Of a stretch of 64,000 nt of DNA, positions 27,259 through 34,957 are shown in pieces (the stretch's first letter is position 1; each line of letters opens with the position of its first letter). The DNA comes from CALBPI01 sp039814545 (GTDB taxonomy: Bacteria; Pseudomonadota; Gammaproteobacteria; Steroidobacterales; Woeseiaceae), in the NCBI GenBank assembly GCA_039814545.1, contig JBCCBB010000001.1:62001-126000 (forward strand). The letters run 5' to 3'. Under the pieces are notes generated by a model. That model did not search any database and had not been told where the DNA came from. It saw only the letters and a program-made list of their open reading frames with translations. The position numbers and the translations under genes are program-made.

Positions 27259-28197
27259 TCACCCGCGCGGGTGGTGCCGCTCGTGCAGCTCCTTCATACG
27301 CTCGCGCGCGACATGCGTGTAGATCTGAGTCGTCGACAGGTCGCTGTGGCCCAGCAGCATCTGCACGACGCGTAGGTCTGCGCCGTGGTTGAGCAGGTGC
27401 GTGGCGAAGGCGTGACGCAGTGAATGCGGTGACAGGCCGTCCTGGATACCCGCTTTCTGCGCGTAGCGCTTGATGATGTGCCAGAAGGCCTGGCGCGTCA
27501 TGCGATCGCCGCGGCGCGTCGGGAACAGGTATTCCGTCTGACGCTCGAGGAGGATCTCGAGGCGGGGGCCCTCAATAAACTCCTTCAACCAGCGCTGCGA
27601 CTCCTCGCCCAGAGGGATCAAACGCTCGCGATCGCCCTTACCGACGATACGCAGCACGCCCTGGTTGAGGTTGACCTGCGACTGCTTGAGGCTGATGAGC
27701 TCGGTGACACGGAGTCCCGTGGCGTAAAGCAGCTCGAGCATGGCGCGGTCACGGTGCCCCAGGGGTTCGGACACGTTGGGTGCGCCGAGCAGTGATTCGA
27801 CTTCGTCTTCGGTCAGCGTCTTGGGCAGCGAACGCCCAATACGCGGCATCGCGATGTCGACCGTGGGGTCGTCAGCGCGTTTGTGTTCGTTGGCAAGGTA
27901 GCGAAAGAAGCGACGGAAGCTCGAGAGCTGTCGCGCTGTGGAGCGCGGCTTCGCACCCGACTCAACGCGCCAGGCGATGAAGTCGAGCAGATCGGCCTTC
28001 TGCGCTTCGGGCAGAACGACGTTTCGCTCGGCAAGCCAACGCGCCAACGCCATGAGATCTGCACGGTAAGCGCCCAGGGTGTTCTTGGACAACCCGCGCT
28101 CCATCCAGATCGCGTCGAGGAAGGTGTCGATCACCGCCTCAGCGTCGGCGACTGCGTTTGCAGCACCTGAATTGTCGTTTGTTGCCATCAATGCCAT
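27259..28197 (-). CDS. xerD: Site-specific tyrosine recombinase XerD
   Basis: XerD with XerC resolves chromosome dimers at dif. The 312-residue protein has the N-terminal SAM-like core-binding domain (DTFLDAIWMERGLSKNTLGAY) and a catalytic domain with Arg in ATGLRVTELISLK, the HSLRHAFATHLL box (His, Arg), LLGHSDLSTTQIYTHV (His and the Tyr nucleophile) and the C-terminal helix. No dif site is visible nearby, so I take this as the housekeeping enzyme. Two in-frame ATGs lie three codons apart. The XerD rather than XerC call rests on overall similarity and on dsbC as neighbour, an order seen in other proteobacteria. Confidence 0.93.
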   Translation of the reverse strand: MALMATNDNSGAANAVADAEAVIDTFLDAIWMERGLSKNTLGAYRADLMALARWLAERNVVLPEAQKADLLDFIAWRVESGAKPRSTARQLSSFRRFFRYLANEHKRADDPTVDIAMPRIGRSLPKTLTEDEVESLLGAPNVSEPLGHRDRAMLELLYATGLRVTELISLKQSQVNLNQGVLRIVGKGDRERLIPLGEESQRWLKEFIEGPRLEILLERQTEYLFPTRRGDRMTRQAFWHIIKRYAQKAGIQDGLSPHSLRHAFATHLLNHGADLRVVQMLLGHSDLSTTQIYTHVARERMKELHERHHPRG

Positions 28198-28355
28198 CTG
28201 CTATTTTCCGCTCGGTCGCGCCAAAATCCGGGCGCGATCCTGCGCCTTGAGGGGCCGCTACCGGGCCCGGTCGCACGCGATCTTGCGGCGTTGCGAGACT
28301 ATTCCACGCACGTCGCAACGAATGCCGTGATCAGAGTCACAGAACCCCCAGACCG

Positions 28356-28384
28356 TTAACATAAAGGGAACTGGGTCACATAAT
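28356..28384 (+). promoter_or_regulatory. Sigma-70-like promoter of the PlsC-type gene
   Basis: TTAACA (28356-28361), a 17-base spacer and CATAAT (28379-28384) match the consensus at five of six positions each. Transcription would start near 28391, about nine bases before the ATG, leaving almost no leader and no Shine-Dalgarno. The remaining 150 bases up to xerD hold nothing that I recognise. Confidence 0.65.
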
Positions 28385-28399
28385 TCTTAGTGGTCGACC

Positions 28400-29173
28400 A
28401 TGTCCGAAGCCCTTGAAACACGCCGTTCTCCACTCCGCGTCGTCGCGGATGTCCTGTTCGGCGGCTGGTTCTTGCTGGTCTTCGCGGTCTGCGTACTCAT
28501 TTGTCTGCTGGGCATCCTCGTGGTTCCCGGGCTCGAGCGACGCCAACGCATCGCAAAGACCATGTCCCAGCTCGTGTTCCTACTCACAGCGACAGGACCC
28601 GACTGCGAGGGCTTCAACCAGCTTCCCGAAGGGCCTTGCGTACTCGTCGCGAATCACCAGAGCTACCTGGACGGCGTGGTCATGACGGCCGCCCTGCCCC
28701 CGCGCTTTTCGTTTGTCATCAAGGCTGAGATGCGGGACGTACCGCTTGCCGGCTGGCTGCTCGTTCGCATCGACTCGTTTTTCGTCAAACGCGAGGACAA
28801 GCGGGCCAGCGCGTCGGCTGCCCGGCAAATCCTGAAGGCCGCGCGCAGCGGTCGGGCGCTGGGGTTCTTTCCGGAAGGCACGTTCCAGGACTACACGGGC
28901 ATCCACCCGTTTCGCCGCGGCGCGTTTGCAGCCGCCAAGGCCGGCGGCCTGCCCATCGTGCCCGTGGCGCTCACGGGCACCCGTGACATCCTGCGCTGCT
29001 ACCGTTGGTGGCCGCGGATCGGCCGGATCCGGATCAGGATGCTGCCACCCATCACCGCAGAAGAGGTGGATCAGCTCAACGCCGGCCAGCTCGCGGACCG
29101 CGCACGGCACATGATCATGGCGGAAACGGGCGAGCGCGACCTCGTGCTCGAGCCCGTGGAGTCCGCTGCCTGA
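28400..29173 (+). CDS. plsC: 1-acyl-sn-glycerol-3-phosphate acyltransferase family protein (PlsC-like)
   Basis: An inner-membrane acyltransferase that would make phosphatidic acid from lysophosphatidic acid. The 257-residue protein has an N-terminal helix (about residues 20-45), the catalytic NHQSYLDG (H-x4-D), the region FVKREDKR, the motif FPEGTF and PIVPVALTG. These are the four glycerolipid acyltransferase motifs. It is a single gene between xerD and the convergent TonB cluster, with its own promoter. The acyl acceptor is inferred from the family. Confidence 0.88.
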   Translation: MSEALETRRSPLRVVADVLFGGWFLLVFAVCVLICLLGILVVPGLERRQRIAKTMSQLVFLLTATGPDCEGFNQLPEGPCVLVANHQSYLDGVVMTAALPPRFSFVIKAEMRDVPLAGWLLVRIDSFFVKREDKRASASAARQILKAARSGRALGFFPEGTFQDYTGIHPFRRGAFAAAKAGGLPIVPVALTGTRDILRCYRWWPRIGRIRIRMLPPITAEEVDQLNAGQLADRARHMIMAETGERDLVLEPVESAA

Positions 29174-29181
29174 ATGAGACG

Positions 29182-29197
29182 GGGCGCGACCGCGCCC
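29182..29197. terminator. Hairpin between convergent plsC-like and TonB-cluster genes
   Basis: GGGCGCG-AC-CGCGCCC is a near-perfect palindrome in the 30-base gap between two convergent genes. There is no T run, so it is at best a weak bidirectional terminator. Confidence 0.4.
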
Positions 29198-29203
29198 GAG
29201 TCC

Positions 29204-30478
29204 TTAGGACGCGATCTTGAGCCGGTCGTTGACGAAGCCGATCCAGGCGCGGGCGTTCTTGCGCTGATCGGCGTCTCCCGAGTCCTCCGCCTGCTTGAAG
29301 GCCGCCAGCGAATCGCGCAGCCGACCCATCTCGGAGTAGGCCGTGCCGATGAGCAGGTAAGCATCACCCTCATCGTCGTAGCCCTGCTCCAGCGCGCGGT
29401 TGGCTGAAGCCACCACGTCTTCCCAGCGCGTGAGCTCGTTATAGATCTTGGCCTGTCGGATCGCGTACTCAGGATCACCCGTCAGCTCGCCGAGTTCCGA
29501 CATCACGGCCAACGCCTTGTCGTACTCTTGCGCCGCTGTCCAGGCCTGCTCGAGCAGCGTCAGCGTTTCCTTCTTGCGCTCGATCTGACCCGCTTCCAGG
29601 CCGCTCTCGAGGATCTGCCCGCCCGTGAAGGGAATATCAAGGAACATGTTGAGCCGTACGAGCGACAGCAGTTTTTCCTCTTCGGTGATCATGCCCTTGT
29701 GGTAGGCCACCATCATCGTTGCCAGAGCCGGACGGTCCTGGTTGAGTTCCATGTGGGCACCGGACAATGTTTCCCAGTAGCGTTCCTTGTCAGGCCAGAG
29801 CTCGACCATCTCCTGCAGAAGCGGCACCGCTTTCGGAATCTGCTTGGTTTCGAAGTGAATCGCGAGCAGCAGCTGGTACCAGGGCTCATTGGGCTTTTCT
29901 GACTTCTCGATCGCACGTTCCACGTACGGGCGCGAGCTCACATAGTCCTCGAGCTGGGCGAAGCTCGAGCCAATGAGCATATACGCATCGGCCTTCGGTT
30001 CTGCCTCGTACTTGAACCATTCGCGGGCCGTATCGATGGCCTTCATGTATTTGCCTTCGGCTGCATACAGGCTGGCCAGCGAGTACAACATGCCCTGTTG
30101 GGCCTGGGCCTGCAGCGCGTTGAGCGCCAGTGACTGCTCGAAGAAGTCGATAGCGGGCTCGATTCGGCTCTCATTCGCGTGAATGAAACCGATCGCCTGA
30201 AGCACCAGCGCGCGCTCGTAATTGTTCAGGCGGCCATTCTCGAGCAACACCTGCGCCCGTTGCATGGCCTCTGCATTCTGGTCCTCGCCCATGAGCTCAT
30301 GAACGGCCGACAGACGCTTGTAGACCGGCTCCGACATCGCCTGCGCCTTGACGTCGCGCTCGAGGATCTCGCGGTCGTCCGACAGTTCTTCCTGCGCGTG
30401 ACCACTGGCTGAGACAGTCAGACCAATAAGGCCTGCGAGCAGAATAGAAAACAATGAGAACAAAAACTGGCGTTGCAT
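29204..30478 (-). CDS. Exported TPR protein of the TonB cluster
   Basis: A 424-residue periplasmic protein with a signal peptide (about residues 1-28, LLAGLIGLTVSASGHAQ) and at least eight TPR-like repeats, for example ALVLQAIGFIHANESRIEPA, AQQGMLYSLASLYAAEGKYM and DAYLLIGTAYSEMGRLRDSL. It closes the DUF3450-TtpC-ExbB-ExbD-ExbD-TonB operon, 29 bases after tonB. Proteins of this kind are regular partners of TtpC-type TonB systems, with no defined biochemical role that I know of. A scaffold between TonB and outer-membrane receptors is inference. Confidence 0.85.
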   Translation of the reverse strand: MQRQFLFSLFSILLAGLIGLTVSASGHAQEELSDDREILERDVKAQAMSEPVYKRLSAVHELMGEDQNAEAMQRAQVLLENGRLNNYERALVLQAIGFIHANESRIEPAIDFFEQSLALNALQAQAQQGMLYSLASLYAAEGKYMKAIDTAREWFKYEAEPKADAYMLIGSSFAQLEDYVSSRPYVERAIEKSEKPNEPWYQLLLAIHFETKQIPKAVPLLQEMVELWPDKERYWETLSGAHMELNQDRPALATMMVAYHKGMITEEEKLLSLVRLNMFLDIPFTGGQILESGLEAGQIERKKETLTLLEQAWTAAQEYDKALAVMSELGELTGDPEYAIRQAKIYNELTRWEDVVASANRALEQGYDDEGDAYLLIGTAYSEMGRLRDSLAAFKQAEDSGDADQRKNARAWIGFVNDRLKIAS

Positions 30479-30507
30479 AGGCGGTCGCCTCTCCTGTCGC
30501 GGGCGGC

Positions 30508-31131
30508 TTAGCCGCCCAAACTGAAGTCGAGCGTGATGCGGGCACGGCGGGCGATCGCTTGCCCGTCAACCACGCGTGGCTTGAACTTCCACTTGTACAA
30601 GGCGCGCTGCGCATTCCGGTCAAAGATGCGGCGCGGCTGCGAATTGACGACCGACACTTCCGACACACTGCCGTCAGCCTCAATCGTAAACTCCAGCTCG
30701 ACCCAGCCCTCAAGACCCTCCAGCGCGGCTTCGCGCGGGTACTGCGGCTGGATCGATACGATCGGTATGACATCGCCCTCGGGCGCCTGTTCCCCTGGAT
30801 TCCATCCGCCCAGGTAGGGTCCGGTGCCTGATGCGATCGGCACATTGACCGCAGGCGCCTGGATATCCGGCATGTCCGGTGGCGGCTTCTGTTGGTTCTG
30901 GATGGTGAGCTTGGGCGGCGGCGGCGGCTCTTTGGGCTTTTCGGGCTCCGGAGGCTTGCGACGCTCCTTCTGGTTTTGGATTTCGTCCTGCTTGACGCGC
31001 ACGAAGTCCATGCTGAGACGCTCGGCATCTTTGTCGCCGATGTCCGGGGTGCCCGCGATGAGCGCATGCATGAGCAGGAACAGGCCCAGCGCCACGACGA
31101 TGCCTGAACAGATTGAAAGCACAAATCTCAT
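30508..31131 (-). CDS. tonB: Energy transducer TonB
   Basis: TonB carries proton-motive force from the inner membrane to outer-membrane receptors. The 207-residue protein has one N-terminal helix (about residues 3-25, LSICSGIVVALGLFLLMHAL), a Pro/Lys/Glu-rich spacer (KPPEPEKPKEPPPPPKL) and a C-terminal domain with PIVSIQPQYPREAALEG and the YKWKFKPRVVDGQ segment. I chose the ATG at 31131 with GGAGG seven bases upstream; an in-frame TTG two codons earlier is too close to the ribosome site. It follows exbD by 21 bases. The short spacer matches TonB2-type proteins of Vibrio-like systems. Confidence 0.93.
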   Translation of the reverse strand: MRFVLSICSGIVVALGLFLLMHALIAGTPDIGDKDAERLSMDFVRVKQDEIQNQKERRKPPEPEKPKEPPPPPKLTIQNQQKPPPDMPDIQAPAVNVPIASGTGPYLGGWNPGEQAPEGDVIPIVSIQPQYPREAALEGLEGWVELEFTIEADGSVSEVSVVNSQPRRIFDRNAQRALYKWKFKPRVVDGQAIARRARITLDFSLGG

Positions 31132-31152
31132 TGGCAATCCTCCAAACGGCCC

Positions 31153-31560
31153 TTACGAGCCTTCCAGCTCAGCAGCGACCGAGATATCGATGACGCCGCC
31201 CAGTCGCACCTGGTCCATGATGTCGATGACCACGCCCGTCGGCGCCCCATCGTCAGCAATGATGACCGCCGAACTCTCTGGGCTCTCGGCCGTCGCCTCC
31301 TCGACCCGCTGGCGTACGAGCGTGAGCTCGATTTCCTGCTTATTGAACCAGATGTCACCCGATTCGGTCACGCCAATGAGGATATTGCCGCGGGGTTTCT
31401 GCGTCGCCCGCTCGACTTTCGGCCGCGTGGGGTCAATCCCCGTTTCCTTCACAAACGAGGTCGTAACAATGAAGAAAATCAACATGATAAACACGATATC
31501 TAACATCGGCGTGATGTTGATTTCCGTGTCGTCCTGCTTTTCTGAGTGTCGTCTCGCCAT
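31153..31560 (-). CDS. exbD: ExbD-family biopolymer transport protein (second copy)
   Basis: A 135-residue proton-channel subunit with one helix holding the essential Asp (INITPMLDIVFIMLIFF) and a periplasmic domain. It is the more downstream of two adjacent exbD genes, which share the ITPMLD(I/V)VFI(M/L)LIFFIVTTSFVKE core but differ in the periplasmic half (VIIADDGAPTGVVIDIMDQV). It lies 14 bases after its paralogue. The pair may form a heterodimer in one ExbBD motor, as inferred from co-transcription. Confidence 0.93.
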   Translation of the reverse strand: MARRHSEKQDDTEINITPMLDIVFIMLIFFIVTTSFVKETGIDPTRPKVERATQKPRGNILIGVTESGDIWFNKQEIELTLVRQRVEEATAESPESSAVIIADDGAPTGVVIDIMDQVRLGGVIDISVAAELEGS

Positions 31561-31574
31561 GTGGTTCCCGTCTC

Positions 31575-31982
31575 CTAGGGTGTCGCCAATGCGGCCAGCG
31601 ACACCCGCTGGGCGCCTGCCACACGGGCTTGGTCAACCACGCGTACGAGGATGCCCGCATCGGCCTCGCGGTGCGCTGCGACTACCACTGAAGCGTCAGG
31701 CTTAACGGCCAGCGCGCTCTCAATGTTGGCGCGCACGGCCCGAATGTCGGTCTCGCGGCTCTTGATCGTGATGGTGCCCGTCCGGTCGATCTTGATGGCA
31801 ATCACCTCGGACACCTCAACGTCCTTGGGCGGCTCATTCGAAGGCCGCGACAGGTCAACGCCGAGCTCTTTCACGAACGAGGTCGTCACGATGAAAAAGA
31901 TCAGCAGGATGAACACCACGTCGAGCATCGGTGTGATGTTGATCTCGGCCTCTTCCTCATTGCTGTGAATGCGTCGTTTCAT
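31575..31982 (-). CDS. exbD: ExbD-family biopolymer transport protein (first copy)
   Basis: A 135-residue paralogue of the following gene. A cytoplasmic EAEINIT segment is followed by the single helix with the channel Asp (ITPMLDVVFILLIFFIV) and a periplasmic domain (VVVAAHREADAGILVRVVDQ). It lies 15 bases after exbB. It has standard length and all expected ExbD features. Confidence 0.93.
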   Translation of the reverse strand: MKRRIHSNEEEAEINITPMLDVVFILLIFFIVTTSFVKELGVDLSRPSNEPPKDVEVSEVIAIKIDRTGTITIKSRETDIRAVRANIESALAVKPDASVVVAAHREADAGILVRVVDQARVAGAQRVSLAALATP

Positions 31983-31997
31983 GTGCGCCTCACGCGA

Positions 31998-32522
31998 TTA
32001 ATGGTGAACGAGCAGATCTTCGAGGGCTTCCACCTCGCGACCAGCCCGACGCTCGATGAGCACGCTGACGTACAAGCCCGACAGCGCGGCCACAAGGCCG
32101 GCCATTGTCGGAATCGTCGCCTGCGAGACCCCGCCGGCCATCAGGCGCGCATTGCCCGTGCCGTGGAAGGCCATGACATCAAACACCTGGATCATGCCGT
32201 ACACCGTCCCCGACAGGCCGAGCAGTGGCAGCAAGGCCATGATCGACTTGATGATGGGCAGGAATTGCCGCGTCTCGATGCTGAGCTCCGAGATCAGAAG
32301 ATCACGGACTCGGTGGGCATGCCACGAGGTCGTGTCCCGCCGCGACTCCCACTCCTCTACCACGGCGCGCTTCAGACCGGGCATCACCCGCGAGAAAAAC
32401 CAGTAGCGCTCAATAATGAACGTCCACATGACCGTCGTGGCGATGAGGATAAAGAACAGGACCGGGCCGCCCAGCTCAAAAAAGCTGCGCAGCGCGATCC
32501 AAGGTGCCTCAAGAAAGTACAT
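31998..32522 (-). CDS. exbB: ExbB-like MotA/TolQ/ExbB proton channel protein
   Basis: A 174-residue inner-membrane channel subunit with three predicted helices: about residues 17-37 (PVLFFILIATTVMWTFIIE), 88-108 (LPIIKSIMALLPLLGLSGTV) and 130-152 (MAGLVAALSGLYVSVL region). The conserved LPLLGLSGTVYGMIQVFD loop and the GGVSQATIPTMAGL motif identify the family. It is short, like ExbB2 of TonB2 systems, and lies three bases after the TtpC gene. Confidence 0.93.
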   Translation of the reverse strand: MYFLEAPWIALRSFFELGGPVLFFILIATTVMWTFIIERYWFFSRVMPGLKRAVVEEWESRRDTTSWHAHRVRDLLISELSIETRQFLPIIKSIMALLPLLGLSGTVYGMIQVFDVMAFHGTGNARLMAGGVSQATIPTMAGLVAALSGLYVSVLIERRAGREVEALEDLLVHH

Positions 32523-32525
32523 CGA

Positions 32526-33878
32526 TCAGCGACGCTCGGTGGCGCGGGCGATGATGCCGGCGCTCTGCTCTTCGAGCACCTCGATGAGGTTGCGGCTGCG
32601 ACCCGAGACCACCGTGTGCAGGAACACCAGCGGAATCGCGACGATCAGACCCAGCATCGTGGTGACGAGCGCTTCCGAGATACCACCCGCCATGAGCTTC
32701 GGATCACCCGTGCCAAACAGTGTGATGGCCTGGAACGTGTTGATCATGCCCACAACCGTGCCGAGCAGACCCAAAAGCGGCGCCACGGCCGCGAAGACTT
32801 TGATCAGCGACTGACCCGATTCGAGCGGCGGGACCTCGCGTAGAATGGCCTCATCGAGCTTGAGCTCGAGCGTTTCCGTGTCCGCGTGCGGGTTGTCCGT
32901 GTAGACCGAGAGGATGCGGCCCAGCGGGTTGTCCGCCGACGGCGTGTCGCTCTTGAGCTGCTTGCGCATTTTGCCGCGGATACCCGTCAGCACAACAAGA
33001 CGCCACAGCGCGATGAGAATCCCGATCAAGCCGATGGCGATAATGACGTACCCCACGGGGCCGCCCTGATTGATGCGTTCACCCGTGGTCGCCTTCTTGG
33101 TTTCGAGGCCCAGCAGCGTGCCGCGCGAGGGATCAATCGTCATGGGCACGATCTGGCCCGCGCCCGTGCCAAAAAAGTCCTTGGCGGGGCCCGTGTAGCG
33201 GCCGGCAGGCTGCGGCGTCAGCAGCTGCAGGGAGTTGGTCTGCTCACTAAAGAGCAGGAAGCCGTCTTTGCTGACCACGTCAAACAACCCGACGCGCACG
33301 ACCTCACCCGAGGTGATGCCGCCCGCCGCGTCGCGAATTTCGCTCTGGAATCGCTCAACCGTCCCCGAGCCCGCAATTTCCTCAAGGTAGAGGAACTGCA
33401 GCTGGCGCAGCTCGGCAATCGACGGCAGCTTCTTGGCCTGACCAAGTTCCGCAGCGATGTCGCCCCGGTCAGGGTTTTGCACCGTCAGCAGCGACGTGTC
33501 GACCATGCCTTTGGCCTCGCCCGCCGACTGGCGAACCACGCCGAAGAGCTCACCAATGTCGCCCAGGCGGATACGCAGCGTGTCTTCGAGATCGGTCAGT
33601 CGCAGCTCGTTGTTGTCAAACGACGACTTGAGGCGCTCACTGCGACGTTGCTCCTCGGCCAAGGACGCCTTGGCGCTATCGAGCAGTGCTTGCTGCTGAT
33701 TGCGCTTGCTCAGGAACTCCTGCTCACGCTCGCGGTTTTCAGCGGACACTTCGCGGCCCTCACGACGGACATCGCCGAGAAGGTCCTGCATGGAATCCTG
33801 TGCCGAAGCGGCAGGCGCGAGCAGCGTGACAGCAGTCAGCGCCAGTGCGGCGCGACTGAACTTATTGAACGTCATCAT
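32526..33878 (-). CDS. TtpC-like MotA/TolQ/ExbB protein with periplasmic extension
   Basis: A 450-residue relative of Vibrio TtpC, the extra component of TonB2 systems. It has a signal peptide (about residues 1-27), a coiled-coil region (40-110, rich in Glu, Arg and Gln) and a periplasmic DUF3450-like or helical domain. The C-terminal ExbB-like channel part has helices at about 274-297, 360-380 and 404-424 and the motif LLGLLGTVVGMINTFQ. Its start overlaps the DUF3450 stop by four bases (ATGATGA, two possible Met). In Vibrio TtpC is needed for TonB2-dependent siderophore uptake. The substrate here is unknown. Confidence 0.9.
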   Translation of the reverse strand: MMTFNKFSRAALALTAVTLLAPAASAQDSMQDLLGDVRREGREVSAENREREQEFLSKRNQQQALLDSAKASLAEEQRRSERLKSSFDNNELRLTDLEDTLRIRLGDIGELFGVVRQSAGEAKGMVDTSLLTVQNPDRGDIAAELGQAKKLPSIAELRQLQFLYLEEIAGSGTVERFQSEIRDAAGGITSGEVVRVGLFDVVSKDGFLLFSEQTNSLQLLTPQPAGRYTGPAKDFFGTGAGQIVPMTIDPSRGTLLGLETKKATTGERINQGGPVGYVIIAIGLIGILIALWRLVVLTGIRGKMRKQLKSDTPSADNPLGRILSVYTDNPHADTETLELKLDEAILREVPPLESGQSLIKVFAAVAPLLGLLGTVVGMINTFQAITLFGTGDPKLMAGGISEALVTTMLGLIVAIPLVFLHTVVSGRSRNLIEVLEEQSAGIIARATERR

Positions 33879-34675
33879 TGTGCTGCCTCCGCACCGGCTA
33901 CGGGGAGGACAAGCAACGACGGTGCCGCCTGTTTCTTGGCGAGTGCCAGGCCGTCAGACACCGAACGGCGGTAGCCCGAGTCGGCCACTTCCCAATCACG
34001 CGTCTGCTTGTTCCACATGCCCGTTACGGACTCGTCACGCGTCTGGTAAGCCAACACAACGCGGCCCACACGCAGGAAGTCGACCTGGGTGTCCTGGCCG
34101 TTGATGTTGACCGTGCCTTCGTAAGCCTCGATCGTGCGGCCGAAGCCGGCCTCGATCTTGTAGGCCTCCACGATCTGGCGGTACTTCTCGGACACCGTCA
34201 GACCCGAGTCTGTCATGTTGTCCTCGAGCCGAGCGATACGCTCGGCGCGTTCCTGTTCCTGAAACGGCATGTCCGCTTCGATGAACGCTCTAAGATCGGC
34301 GATCATGTCGAGCATGAGCGGGACGATGCCCTGCTCTGTTTCCTCGAAGTTCTCAAGCTGAGTCTCGATCGACGTGATCTCGGCTTGCTGGTCGGACACG
34401 ATGGCCTGCAGGTTGTCGTTGTAGATACGAACGCGGTCAAGCTGCTGCAAGGTGAGCCGGTAATCGCCCAACAGTTCAGAGGTTTGTTGCGCGTAGCGGG
34501 TCACACGGCGCTGCGACTCCTGCGAACTGCGATCAAAAGTGCTCTGCTCATCAATAACGCGCTTGACGACCTGTTGGGCCGAGGCGGGCGCCATGAGCGC
34601 TGCACAAAGTGCCAGCGTGCCGACTTTGCGGAAAAAGCCGCTCGGCACGCTGTCTTTCAACAAAAACAACGACAT
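33875..34675 (-). CDS. DUF3450 periplasmic coiled-coil protein
   Basis: A 266-residue exported protein and first gene of the TonB-type operon. It has a signal peptide ending ALMAPASAQ (about residue 34), a long coiled coil (about 40-120, with QQVVKRVIDEQSTFDRSS and DNLQAIVSDQQAEITSIET) and a conserved C-terminal part with GRVVLAYQTRDESVTGMW and DWEVADSGYRRSV. I chose the ATG at 34675, preceded by AGGA, because the 43 residues upstream are not a signal peptide. DUF3450 is a constant partner of TtpC genes in gammaproteobacteria. Its precise role is unknown. Confidence 0.88.
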   Translation of the reverse strand: MSLFLLKDSVPSGFFRKVGTLALCAALMAPASAQQVVKRVIDEQSTFDRSSQESQRRVTRYAQQTSELLGDYRLTLQQLDRVRIYNDNLQAIVSDQQAEITSIETQLENFEETEQGIVPLMLDMIADLRAFIEADMPFQEQERAERIARLEDNMTDSGLTVSEKYRQIVEAYKIEAGFGRTIEAYEGTVNINGQDTQVDFLRVGRVVLAYQTRDESVTGMWNKQTRDWEVADSGYRRSVSDGLALAKKQAAPSLLVLPVAGAEAAQ

Positions 34676-34957
34676 GAAATGAATCCTGCTTGTAGTAATG
34701 CTTATTTGGCGAGAATGCACCGGTGCCCTGCCGGCAACCGGCCGTGGGATGTGTTTCGTTTCCCCCTCTCTCCCACCAAGGGCTGTGAACAGCGTGGCTG
34801 CCACCCCCCGACGGAGCCGTTGAACGCTAGCAGAATCACTGCGGAAAAAAAAGCGTAGCGACGGTGTGTTGCGGGGACCACATCAGGGTGCAGCGAACCC
34901 TGGTTTCCGTCAGAATACGGGCCCTTTTGGCGACCTACACTCCGGAGCGGCGCATTT
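34676..34957. other. Intergenic region between divergent TonB operon and thiolase gene
   Basis: A 282-base gap that must carry both promoters. I see an A8 run near 34850 and a short GCCGGCAACCGGC palindrome near 34731-34743, but no paired -35/-10 boxes that I trust and no convincing Fur box. GGAG about 12 bases before 34958 may serve the thiolase start. Confidence 0.5.

Noticed and set aside
27259..28197. XerD-like recombinase as an integrase of a mobile element
   Set aside because: The neighbours are housekeeping genes, no att repeats are visible, and the protein matches the chromosomal XerD pattern.
32886..33974. 362-codon plus-strand open frame opposite the TtpC gene
   Set aside because: The composition is His/Arg/Gln-rich shadow sequence; the minus-strand gene has clear ExbB motifs.
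34676..34957. Possible Fur box before the TonB operon
   Set aside because: Fragments such as AATGCTTATTTGG do not match the 19-base inverted repeat well enough.
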